Of a DNA stretch of 64,000 bases, positions 54,780-64,000 are shown piece by piece. Positions within the stretch are counted from its first letter, which is position 1; every line of letters starts with the position of its first letter. Source of the DNA: Haemonchus contortus (taxonomy: Eukaryota > Nematoda > Chromadorea > Rhabditida > Trichostrongylidae). The DNA lies in the NCBI GenBank assembly GCA_000469685.2, contig LS997563.1, positions 15,427,940-15,491,939 on the forward strand, in the 5' to 3' direction. The notes under the pieces were generated by a model that searched no databases, had not been told where the DNA came from, and worked only from the letters and a program-made list of their open reading frames with translations. Position numbers and translations under genes: made by a program.

Positions 54780-56710
54780 CTAGCGGAGCCCCGCCCCCAA
54801 GGGGCGGGGCATGCGCCGGAATTGGGCGGGGTCATGGGCTAATTCTTCTCATTCGGTCTCATAACAGTCCAGATGCCGGGAAAAAAATGTGGAAAGGTGA
54901 GGGATGGGTCAACAACTAAAACGAAGGAAACTTACCAGCGGTGGGCGGAGCGTTCTCGCAGTGGGCGGTACTTTCCACAGAGATTCATAACTCGATTCAA
55001 CGAAGGCGTCGAGGCCAGGAAAAAAAATAAAAAGTGTGAGCAAGGCCTCATGCGTGCTGAGCATGCGTAAGCTTAGCGAAGCCCCGCCCACAATGGGCGG
55101 GGCGTGCGTTATGGTGGAAGCTACTTTTTAAAATTGAGTGTAACTTTGTTTGGAAATGTTCTAGAATGCCGGAAAAAAGTGGTTAGAGGTAATGGAACAA
55201 TTGTGGTCAAATCCCAGAAGTGGGCGGGGTTGGCACTAAAGTGGGCGGGGCTTAGATTAAAAAATTATAGTTCTATCCAGAAACGTTCTGGGATGCGGCA
55301 AAAAGGTATCAAGGTGTAAAAGAACAAATGTGGCCAAATACTCGAAGTGGGCGGGTTGACATGAAAGTGGGCGGAGCTTAGATCAAAAATTTATAACTCT
55401 ATTCAGAAACGTTCCGGGATTCGGCAAAAAGGAATTAAGGTATGAAAGAACAAAAGTGGTCAAATCCCAGAGGTGGGCGGGGTTGGCACTAAAGTGAGCG
55501 AGGCTTAGATCAAAAACTAGAGTGTTAAGGGGTAAAAGAACAAATGTGGTCAAATCCCAGAAGTGGGCGGGGTTGGCACTAAAGTGGGCGGGGCTTAGAT
55601 TAAAAAATTATAATTCTTTCCAGAAACGTTCTGGGATGCGGCAAAAAGGTATCAAGGTGTAAAAGAACAAATGTGGCCAAATACTCGAAGTGGGCGGGTT
55701 GACATGAAAGTGGGCGGAGCTTAGATCAAAAATTTATAACTCTATTCAGAAACGTTCCGGGATTCGGCAAAAAGGAATTAAGGTATGAAAGAACAAAAGT
55801 GGTCAAATCCCAGAGGTGGGCGGGGTTGGCACTAAAGTGAGCGAGGCTTAGATCAAAAACTAGAGTGTTAAGGGGTAAAAGAACAAATGTGGTCAAATCC
55901 CAGAAGTGGGCGGGGTTGGCACTAAAGTGGGCGGGGCTTAGATTAAAAAATTATAATTCTATCCAGAAACGTTCTGGGATGCGGCAAAAAGGTATCAAGG
56001 TGTAAAAGAACAAATGTGGCCAAATACTCGAAGTGGGCGGGTTGACATGAAAGTGGGCGGAGCTTAGATCAAAAATTTATAACTCTATTCAGAAACGCTC
56101 CGGGATTCGGCAAAAAGGTATTAAGGTGTAATAGAACAAATTCGGTCAAATCCAAGAAGTGGGCGGAGTTGGCACTAAAGTGGGCGAGGCTTAGATCAAA
56201 AATTAGAAACATTCTGGGATGCAGGAAAAAGAGGTAAGATGTAGTAGAACAAATGTGGTCAAATCCCAGAAGTCGGCGGGGTTGGCACTAAAGTGGGCGG
56301 GGCTTAGATCAAAAATTTATAACTCTGTTCAGAAACGTTCCGGGATTCGGCAAAAAGGTATTAAGGTGTAATAGAACAAATTTGGTCAAATCCAAGAAGT
56401 GGGCGGAGTTGGCACTAAAGTGGGCGAGGCTTAGATCAAAAATTAGAAACATTCTGGGATGCAGGAAAAAGAGGTAAGATGTAGTAGAACAAATGTGGTC
56501 AAATCCCAGATGTGGGCGGAGTTGGCACTGGAGTGGGCGGGGATTACATCAAAATCATTTAGTCTCTTTAGATGCGTTTTGTAACGCGGGAAAAAGGTGT
56601 CTGGAGATAATAAAAGTAATGTGGTTCGAAGTCCGAAGTGGGTGGGGTTTGCAAAGATGGGGCGGGGCTGAGGCCAAAAATTTATACGTCTGTCCTTCAC
56701 ACTAACCCTC
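54780..56710 (+). repeat. GC-box tandem array with 343 bp higher-order repeat (array 2)
   Basis: About thirteen units from 55190 to 56700, each with a paired GC box (AAGTGGGCGGGGTTGGCAC then TAAAGTGGGCGGGGCTTAGA) followed by ATCAAAAATTTATAACTCT, AGAAACGTTC(C/T)GGGAT and a GGCAAAAAGGTAT stretch. Unit starts at 55221, 55348, 55473, 55564, 55691, 55816 and 55907 show a 127+125+91 pattern repeating every 343 bases with near identity. Further right a two-unit pattern repeats every 240 bases (56211 and 56451). The left part (54780-55190) has related but looser units. Frames inside are by-products. Confidence 0.9.
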
Positions 56711-57638
56711 ACCACATAGGTTTACAACTAGGGGATACCAATAAACTCTCTCCAAAATTAGGCTAAAATTTTTTTAAAAGTCAGTATCCATGGTTCGACA
56801 CACAGTAGTCACAAGAGCAAATGCACTACATTAATTTCAGACCTCATAAAATAATTTCTACACTAAGCCCGGCCAACAGCTGCATACCCTGTAGAAACGT
56901 GTAATTTCCCACAAATACCCGAAGGGGCTTTTCTTCCAAAGTTAGTGTTCATGGCCACACACAGCCCAAACTACACAGAGTTTCTTTGTCTACATGGACC
57001 GCAAAGGTATTTAGTTTGGATACATCGGAGTACTCTTCAAGGCCACACTCAACCCCATTTCACACCCCAAAAATAATGATGGCCACTACAGAAGTGACAG
57101 GGAAGAGGTTCATATGACAAAGGTCTATAATGAAAATCAGAAGCTCATGTGGCTCCGTCCCTTATGGCTAGAGCCCCAGCGCACGCAATAGCGTGCGTAG
57201 CCGCCTGGTATAATATGAATATGTAAACAGAATAATGAGCCTATTCTCAATAATCCAAGCTGTATTTTACTCCAAGAGAGCAATGCTTTGGCAAGAAAAG
57301 GAGAACAGAACTCAGGATGATAAAATCTGTCTTTTTGGTGAAATCAAGCACCGGATTCCCGTTCGTGAATTTCTAATACTGTACACAGAGGGGTTTTCCA
57401 ATTCTAAGTGAAGAGGTATTAGAAACATTTCATCCCAACGTATATAATCCTGCTCCGTCCTCATGGACGTAGACCATATGTAAAAAACCGCCTCAACTTT
57501 TCGACCAACCAACAGAAAACTTGCGCGGGTATGTGCGTGCGTGGGTGTGTTATGTATGAGCGTGTGTATGTATGTACGTCCAACATGTACACATGGCGTT
57601 TATGGCCACCAAGAATTTCATGCACCTATTCTTCTGTA
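56711..57638. other. No supported gene
   Basis: Flank of array 2. A small hairpin GCACGCAATAGCGTGC lies at 57181-57196. Nothing else was recognised. Confidence 0.4.
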
Positions 57639-60065
57639 TCTAAGTGCGCCAAAATTACCTGCTCAAAGTTGCAGAGTTTCACCTATTGATTTAATGCAGC
57701 GAAGATCTTTCGATTGGCCGCGAACATATCAGGCACTTCTTCCTTTATCAAAAACACAAGCTTTGATCCTCAGCTCTTACTCCTTTCAGAATGGCTGGAC
57801 CTCATCCTCTCAGACCTCTATCAATTAGCAGAACTGTGGACCATCAAACGATTCAAGGAGCTCGCCACTACAGAAAATCGCCCAGGGAGGGGAAGAAAAA
57901 CCACTGCAACTTTCACGAGAAAGTTCAAAGTTGTACAGGATATGGTGCGGCGCAATCCGAAGAGGTCGCTCGATGTGTAGTCAGAGAGTAGCTGGGATTT
58001 ACACCTCATCGGTGCCGAAAGGTGCACCTTCTCACTGCATCCATGAAGAAAAACAGAATCCAGAAGTGCAAGGTGCTCCTCCAACTTCGAGTCGGCGCGC
58101 CACCAATACAGGGTGTCCCAAAATTATTTGCGCCAAAGTTCAGTAATTTTTAAGGTAGAAATAATCTATCAAATTCACATTACCTGCTATTAATTATTTG
58201 CATAAGAAGGTTTCCTTGCAATATGAATGGCTACTGATGTGGACCTCCCATTATCTTTCAGATCGAGGAGGCTCATTCAATGCCACTTGCAATCATTGAC
58301 GCGCAAGAAGTGGAAGGGCGTTATGAAATTCTTTGGGATTTTTCTAATAACCTTATAGGAGGCTATTAAGCGATATAGAAAAGAAGATTGAATCAGAGAC
58401 AAACCAGGAAAGATAGAAGGGTAGAATGTTTCTGAAGATAGGACTATTAGAATGGTCCGTCTGCCAATCGGTCGGGATCCTGGGTGAACCGTCAAAAGGA
58501 AGTCAACGGGCACGGCTTACAGGAGTTATCGCGATGGAAATGTCATGCAGGAGCTTCATTGCCGTTCCCATCGTATGCACAAATTTCGCTTCGTTTACGA
58601 TCTCAACAGATACTGCCGGGCCAAAAATGCAGAAAGTCGAAAGTGATGGCACGCAACCCTCCGTCGTTTATTCTTGGCAGGAAATTTTTCTAGATAAAGC
58701 CATTCCTCAACAACCAAAACGTTCGCATTCTGGGAAAAAACGCCTAGCGTGTAATATCTCACAAAATGGTTGCTATCAGAACAGTAAAATGATCTTTTCC
58801 GAGGGAATCACTGGCAAGGGTAAACCGCTCGTGGTTTCTTCGGTGCAAGCGTGAAAATTGACCACGACCAGTACTCGAACAGGTACTGATTGGTGTGAAG
58901 AAGAGTTGATCCAACTACAATTCCTAAAACATCTCGTAGTCCTTCCAGCAGGACGCTACTCTAGCCCACAGAGCCAAGCTTGCCCGCGAGTGGTGCCGAC
59001 GACAGCTGCCCGACTTCATTGGTGAAGAGGAATGGTCATTCTATTTTCCAGAACTTGACTCACTTGAATCCCACGAATGGTCCCTGATTAGAAGAGGACT
59101 TGTCGAGTTTGCAGTCCCAGTTTGGAGTCCTAGAATGCAAAAGCTGGAGGACGGCTGGGAAGAAATGGAGAATGATACCTGCGTGCCACATGCGATCAAG
59201 TCGAAAGCAAACTTTGACTTCTATTCGCGCTCACGGGGGATATTTTGGAATGCGACTTTGGCATGTTGTAGCACATAATGTTAGCTAGCGTGCATAGAAA
59301 TTCCATCCTCTTTCGCAGTTGAGAAGTTTCAAATATATTGCTATAAATCGGCGCAAATATTTTTGGGACACCCTGTACATTGTCTTATCCGATGAGAAGC
59401 TGTTTACGTTGGACTCGCCCTTAAACCGTCAAAACGATCGGGTGCTTTGCTCGAGAGCTGAAGAGGCTAACGAGATGGGAAGAATTCATGGACGCTCTGA
59501 ACATGCAGAAAAAATTATGGTTTGGGTAGCGATCACCCGCGAAGCGAAATACCCGCTGGTTTTCATCGACAACGATGGTATGCTGAACATCTTTCTTCCG
59601 TAAACAAAATATCACTTCCTCTCTAGACCGTCCGTGTTCCAACAAGATTCATAGAGCGAGTGTGACTCAGCAGAGGTGCCAAGACACCCTCACAGGATTT
59701 ATGAATGCTCAGGAATGGCCATCTAACAACCGTGATCTGAATCCACTGAATCCAGTGGATTATTCCGTATGGTCGCTATCGGAAGCGAAGTCTGCTCTAA
59801 GCAACACCACTCAACTGATTTGCTGAAGAGGGAGCTTCTCAGAGCATGGGAAGAAACACCTTTGGAGTACCTTCGCGCCACAGTGGACGACTTCCCTTTA
59901 CGTCTGAAGGCTCTGTCCGAGCCCGTGGGGGGATTTTCGAGATTTGAATGGACTGTGTGTAATGGCATAATATAAAGGAAGGGTTGTAAAAAAAATAGTC
60001 CTCCACCTATGTTTAAACTATCTTTCACCAGTGGATATTTGAGCAAGTAATTTTGGCGCACCCTG
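57639..60065 (+). mobile_element. Mariner-type element B, interrupted by element A
   Basis: The right end ...AATTTTGGCGCACCCTG is followed by TA (60066-60067). The left end, decayed, reads GTGCGCCAAAATTACCTGCTC at 57643 and matches the right end in inverse. Decayed transposase: TIKRFKELATTENRPGRGRK and VVQDMVRRNPKRSLDV (57836-57980, helix-turn-helix), then after element A: VLSDEKLFTLDSP (59389), EKIMVWVAITREAKYPLVFI (59512), FQQDS (59639) and DLNPLNPVDYSVW (59735), and a C-terminus with LRATVDDFPLRLKAL (59874). It is a DDD-type mariner relative; the second Asp block has a deletion and stop. Confidence 0.8.
58109..59375 (+). mobile_element. Mariner-type element A (1267 bp) nested inside element B
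   Basis: The ends CAGGGTGTCCCAAAA(T/A)TATTTG and complement are flanked by TA on both sides (58107-58108, 59376-59377). It splits the transposase frame of element B between its N-terminus and its first catalytic Asp. Its own transposase is decayed: ISQNGCYQNSKMIFSEGITG and KPLVVSSVQ (58761-58850), VKIDHDQYS (58853), then RAKLAREWCRRQLPDFIGEE (58973) and the third Asp block mutated to FPELDSLE (59050). Confidence 0.85.
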
Positions 60066-60069
60066 TAGA

Positions 60070-60686
60070 GTTTTCAAACTTCGTAGGAATGCACGGTAAG
60101 ATTCAGGTTGGGATCACTGATGATAGATGGCAGGACTGGGGGTAACGGAACTTCTCCCCGAATTTCCACGACCTGCGGCACTGGTTCCGCGGACACACTC
60201 CGTATCCTTCCACTGAGAGTTCGAATCTTCCCTTCACAACGCGCGGTCGCGTACGGCGAGCACTACACGCCGTTAGGGGAGAAAATACCAGACCTCAGGA
60301 ATGGTACCCTCCCCCTCCCTGGTGAGACGGAGCATGCGCGAAAAGCCGCTGCCTTGCACATAAGGCGTTCCAATTGGGAGGGGATGCAGACATCAGGATG
60401 GAGAAATTAGCGATTGTAGCAATGCTGAATTCCGCCTAGCATCGCCTCATCACTCGGTGATCAGCTGATTGCGTCTGGGGCCGAGAGCGAACATTTCAAT
60501 CTGTATCGCCGCGACACTCGTCCGACATATCGCCGACCGATCGGCGGGAAGTCCGGGTGATCCGCTAATGGAGCTCCCAGTATGTCCTAGGTGTTAAGCT
60601 CGACAGCGTCCTTTCTGTTACCATGGGGTTCAGTGGGCATTCCTAGGGGGAAAACTCGGAAACCATTTTTATCGTGAACTGTACCT
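60070..60686. repeat. GC-box repeat fragment and lone right end of a TTAA-type MITE
   Basis: 60070-60140 matches one unit of the array 1 family (TTCAAACTTCGTAGGAATGC ... GATGGCAGGACTGG). 60663-60686 is a right end TTTTATCGTGAACTGTACCT, as in the MITEs at 41654 and 45827, followed by TTAG. No matching left end was found, so the copy is probably truncated on the left, perhaps into the repeat. Confidence 0.55.
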
Positions 60687-62806
60687 TTAGGGTAGAATCA
60701 GTTAAGATCAACATTCGAAGGAAACACCTACCCATAAACCCATTCTTCCGAATCACAGTAAAATCCAGGCCCCCGGAAAAAGTGGTAAACTTATTCCTAA
60801 GCAAACGCAGGTTCAAAACTGCAGAACTCGAGCTGATAAAAAGTTAATTCATATCACTCCGTGCGCTTGATGATGGCTGATATTTAGACCACCCACCCAC
60901 TTTTGATCATTGGTGCACAATTTTGGGATAAGGCGGGTGTGATTCGAAAAGTTTCCAACCGTGTAGAGTAGAAAAGAAAAACCTATGGCAGCTAATTTGG
61001 ATTAGCCCGACGTGGTCGGGAATGGAGTGGGCAGCGAAACAAAAGACATGACCACATGTTGACGATGATAATGGATAATCCACTCCCTAACCCGCTGGAT
61101 ATCATTTCATTTGTCCGTTCACTAATTCAAAGAATGTTTGTGCTGTAGTATAATATGAACTGAATGCGACCGATCTCGCATCCAACATGCTGCTGCCGCC
61201 ACTCTCTCTCTCTCTCTCTCTCCCCCCCCCCCCCCCCCCTCCCACCCTTTCATACCCTTTCATCGCTGCTCCAGAAAATACTGCACAGCGATAAGGAGAC
61301 AATCGTGACGTCTCCACCTTCGTATACATGAATAAACAAATCGAGAGCAATAACTAAGAAACGTAAGGAAAGGACCCTTCATGGAACATGAATGCTGCAA
61401 ACAATTATAACGTTTATTTCACAAGTGTTAAGTATGAGTAATCTCGGAATAGCAGCCATAAGAATAAACTGCTCAAAACTGAACTTCAAATCATAAACGC
61501 ACGCACCATAAAGCACGCCTGGATAGTTAACTACACGCTAAGAAACTTCGATAACTTTAAGACCTCTTATAGACTATTAATTTCATCGATTCGAATAAGA
61601 AATCACATTTATAAAATTAGATTAGGAGAGCACACAAGGTAATAAGTGTTGATAGCTACTATCCAATCGATCAGAATGATGATAAGTGTAGGCTGACCTC
61701 GTTCCCTCATCAAACACTTGGAAGGACCGCGATGCTCTTCGAGTGCTTACTATGCTACAGCGGTGCAGCCCTTCATATGAACAGAAAACGCATACAAATA
61801 TTACATCGGAAAGATTCGGATATAAATAAAAGAAAAATCCATTATATCTCCGTTGAACATGAACAATTAAATCGAGAGACTAGTTGTAATCGAACACTAC
61901 TGAAAAAATTTTGTAAATAGCTTCTGAAAGCTTCTTATTGTATGCGAATGTCGAGAAGTACGACATGATCTCTGGACATTGCTAACCCGAGGAAACATCG
62001 AGTGTCATTCAGCTTTTATAAGTCTAGGAGTGAAGAAAATTATTTCCATCTAAAATTCATCTGAAATGTTGATAGATAGCACTGAGCACGAAAACATTCA
62101 TTTACAATAAGATCGACTCGAAGTTAATTCTCAACACCACATTGATGCCACAAAATTTCAGTAGTCAGTTTGCAGCAAAAATGACTAATGTAGTTCAATC
62201 CAACACCGTATCAAGGAATATCTTCGTCAACTGACTCTGGGGAGGGGTACAGGAATAAATGCATGAACCAGCGCCTTCTAGATTCGCGATTTATTTCCCC
62301 CTTCACCCCTAACAATGAAGTGAAGTTTCAAAAACTGGTTTTTAACTCAACAGAGTTATAGTAATACTGTCAAATCTGGGAACTCTGGTTTGGAAAGAAG
62401 CACGGCTCTGACGTCTATATACATAAAAAACAAAGAATTAGGAAACCTATTTAAAAAGGAATATCCGCTACCAAGGATACTTGACTAGAAGACCTCGAAG
62501 CCAGCGCACCGTCACCGGATCTAAATAGAATCAATTTAATTATGAGTAAGGGTTTCGCAACAAAAATAAGAAAAGCGAAACATTAACAAAAAAGGCAAAA
62601 AACAATAAACACAAAATCCTCAAGGGTGGTGGTAATTCATTAGGGGTGGGTGCACTCCAGAATATTGCGGCACCCTTCTTAAGAATATCACAATCGGAAG
62701 CTAACCAGGGAAGAACCACGTCGAAGTGGCCATTTGAGATGAGATTCACTCTGACAGATGTGTTTTCGGATGCTGTTGTCTAGTCTGCTTTTCATATTCG
62801 CCAAAG
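60687..62806. other. No supported gene; (CT)n/poly-C tract at 61201-61238
   Basis: A CT microsatellite running into poly-C lies at 61201-61238. The remainder is AT-rich, with small frames (61102-61350 minus across the microsatellite; 61732-61920; 62540-62749 minus) that have no motif. Confidence 0.45.
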
Positions 62807-62862
62807 GCATCTTTCATAGTCCACGACCAGACGCGCGACCGGTCGTGGACTACGAAAGATGC
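62807..62862. mobile_element. Palindromic 12-mer element, copy 3 (56 bp minimal form)
   Basis: GCATCTTTCATAGTCCACGA followed by a single GCGCGACCGGTC-type unit and the complementary GTGGACTACGAAAGATGC, an almost perfect palindrome. CAAAG is repeated exactly on both sides (62802-62806 and 62863-62867). It shows the ends without the expanded interior. Confidence 0.9.
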
Positions 62863-63419
62863 CAAAGAAACATCTGACCGGTATTGATGTTTCCAGGGGA
62901 GCGTTTTAAGTTAGCGAACACATGAGACATGAATGAGCTGGAACTGGCTGGCTGGCTTGGAGCAAAGTGAAATATGCACCACATATGAATGAATCCACTG
63001 TTCGAGTTTTGTGGGTGTCGAATCCTTTGCATTGTACAAGGTTTTTCCTCGGAGTCGAGTTAAGCTTTTTATGTTGATTTTGTCGCACTCTATGACTTAT
63101 TTGATAAGTGGAGTGATCCATTTCTCCTTTGACCGTGTAATAGCGCCTAAATCCCTTTGCATGTCCACACACATACACAAGACACACACAGACACACATC
63201 CACTTCACCCTCAAGAGGCTCGAAGAGAGTGGAAAGAGTGGAGCGTTCCCTTCACCATCCACCCGTTCTTACACTAGCATGCCTTTTGGCTGACGGCAAT
63301 CTAGGTCGGGAGCCCCTTGTGGGATTAAGGTCTTTTATAGATACATTCTGCTTTACCATACATTCCTCTCCTTAACTTTGATAAGAATAATGGCAAATTT
63401 CCAAATAGAAGACTTTCAG
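62863..63419. other. No supported gene; (CA)n-rich stretch near 63170-63200
   Basis: Short frames on both strands cross a CACACA-rich segment and are not credible genes. Confidence 0.4.
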
Positions 63420-63599
63420 TGCGCGGAATTTCCGAGCGTTTTACTGCATATGATGAGCAAGCATATGATGCTAGAGAAGTGCGATCGAGACACCGGGCAT
63501 CCTTCTTGGAGTTCTGGGGTCAACTATTCAAAGCGCTTCACCTTCGCAAAAGCAGCCGAAAGCGATGGCATTTTTGCCCGCACCACAATATCAATACGG
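63420..63599 (+). CDS. Possible exon of an unknown gene
   Basis: After an acceptor-like GACTTTCAG the frame reads RGISERFTAYDEQAYDAREV then RSRHRASFLEFWGQLFKALH and LRKSSRKRWHF, to a possible donor AATACG/GTATTT. The composition (charged with spaced aromatics) is protein-like. A downstream acceptor CTGTGCAG (63750) could continue it with EACEISFLFMAYCRLF and a stop. No family was recognised, and the gene may run past the window. Confidence 0.25.
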
Positions 63600-64000
63600 T
63601 ATTTGGATGTACATTTCTTTTTGCCGTTCAAAAATATTTCAAACGTGACAGAAGCTCGATGACAGAAGCTTATATTCTCAACTTTTGGTATACACCCTCA
63701 ACTCAATTCTTCGCTGACTATCGCTTGTTCACGCTCAATTCTGTGCAGGAGGCTTGCGAGATTTCTTTCTTATTTATGGCATACTGCCGACTATTCAAGC
63801 AGTCACACGAACGCAGATAGTGAATCGCCTACAAAATTCTAGTTTTCGTCCGGCTCGATGGAGTGCTGTGAAGCAACGAAATGTGATAAAAAATGTTGTT
63901 ATAATTGGGAAAACTTTTCCGCTGTTAAAAATTATCCTACTATGAGTGCAGTGACTGAACGGGCAAAGAAATTGTTGTGATATTGCATAGGTGAAGTAGA

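Noticed and set aside
53902..54835. Long open frames with RPVA/RSIA or RSRD repeats on both strands
   Set aside because: They are read from the 12 bp palindromic repeat; a unit divisible by three with no stop in any frame gives open frames automatically. No start context, signal peptide or splice support.
55104..56715. Frames inside the GC-box tandem array
   Set aside because: They follow the repeat period and change with unit length; not conserved as protein.
1..64000. CRISPR array or bacterial defence system
   Set aside because: Repeats found are eukaryotic satellites, SINEs and MITEs; no regular repeat-spacer pattern and no cas-like genes. Introns show that the DNA is eukaryotic.

Overview
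This window looks like accessory, transposon-rich DNA of a parasitic nematode, most likely a strongylid (hookworm-type) worm. The evidence: introns are mostly short and end in TTTCAG-like acceptors; a complete seven-exon gene of the nematode SXP/RAL-2 type is present; and the repeats are Tc1/mariner, RTE, Penelope-like and Ty3/gypsy relics of kinds common in nematode genomes. No bacterial operons, rRNA or convincing intact tRNA genes were seen. The species call is inference from features, not a match.

Cellular genes. Four multi-exon genes can be rebuilt from exons and splice sites; almost none of their coding sequence appears as a long open frame. Three are paralogues: 5705-6496 (minus), 18978-19685 (plus) and 25808-26428 (plus). 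Each encodes a signal peptide, an acidic charged-helix pro-region, a dibasic cleavage site (EKR or RVKR) and a mature tail of 54-59 residues that is about 41-45% arginine with no Asp or Glu. I do not recognise this family, and it is the strongest candidate here for an undescribed system. The fourth gene (41294-44608, plus) encodes a 232-residue secreted SXP/RAL-2-like protein. Weaker single-exon candidates lie at 47728-48052, 51254-52030 (minus) and 63420-63599.

Mobile DNA, left to right. 0.8-2.6 kb: Penelope-like element (minus) with RT and GIY-YIG remnants. 3.7-5.3 kb: Tc1 element with an open 340-residue DD34E transposase. 8.8-10.4 kb: mariner relic with ~250 bp inverted ends. 12.6 and 28.5-30.3 kb: RTE fragments. 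13.6-17.2 kb: decayed Ty3/gypsy element with an inserted ~500 bp element. 21.1-21.6 kb: Tc1-related MITE. 22.8-23.7 and 34.2-34.6 kb: mariner relics. Four copies of a tRNA-derived SINE lie at 17.5, 27.8, 36.9 and 38.1 kb. 38.6-39.3 kb: an older repeat split by a 494 bp foldback element with a clean 8 bp duplication. 45.0-46.8 kb: mariner relic carrying a TTAA-type MITE with a long hairpin. 57.6-60.1 kb: one mariner relic nested in another.

47-63 kb is unusual: tandem arrays whose units carry GGGCGGGG boxes (48.8-49.4, 51, 54.8-56.7 and 60.1 kb), one with a 343 bp higher-order repeat, and three copies of a short element (52.7, 54.1-54.6, 62.8 kb) whose interior is built from a circularly self-complementary 12-mer containing GACCGGTC and GCGC.

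Together the window reads as a small family of secreted cationic-peptide genes and one SXP/RAL-2 gene embedded in heavily decayed transposons; the MITE in intron 2 of the SXP gene shows that the genes tolerate insertions.
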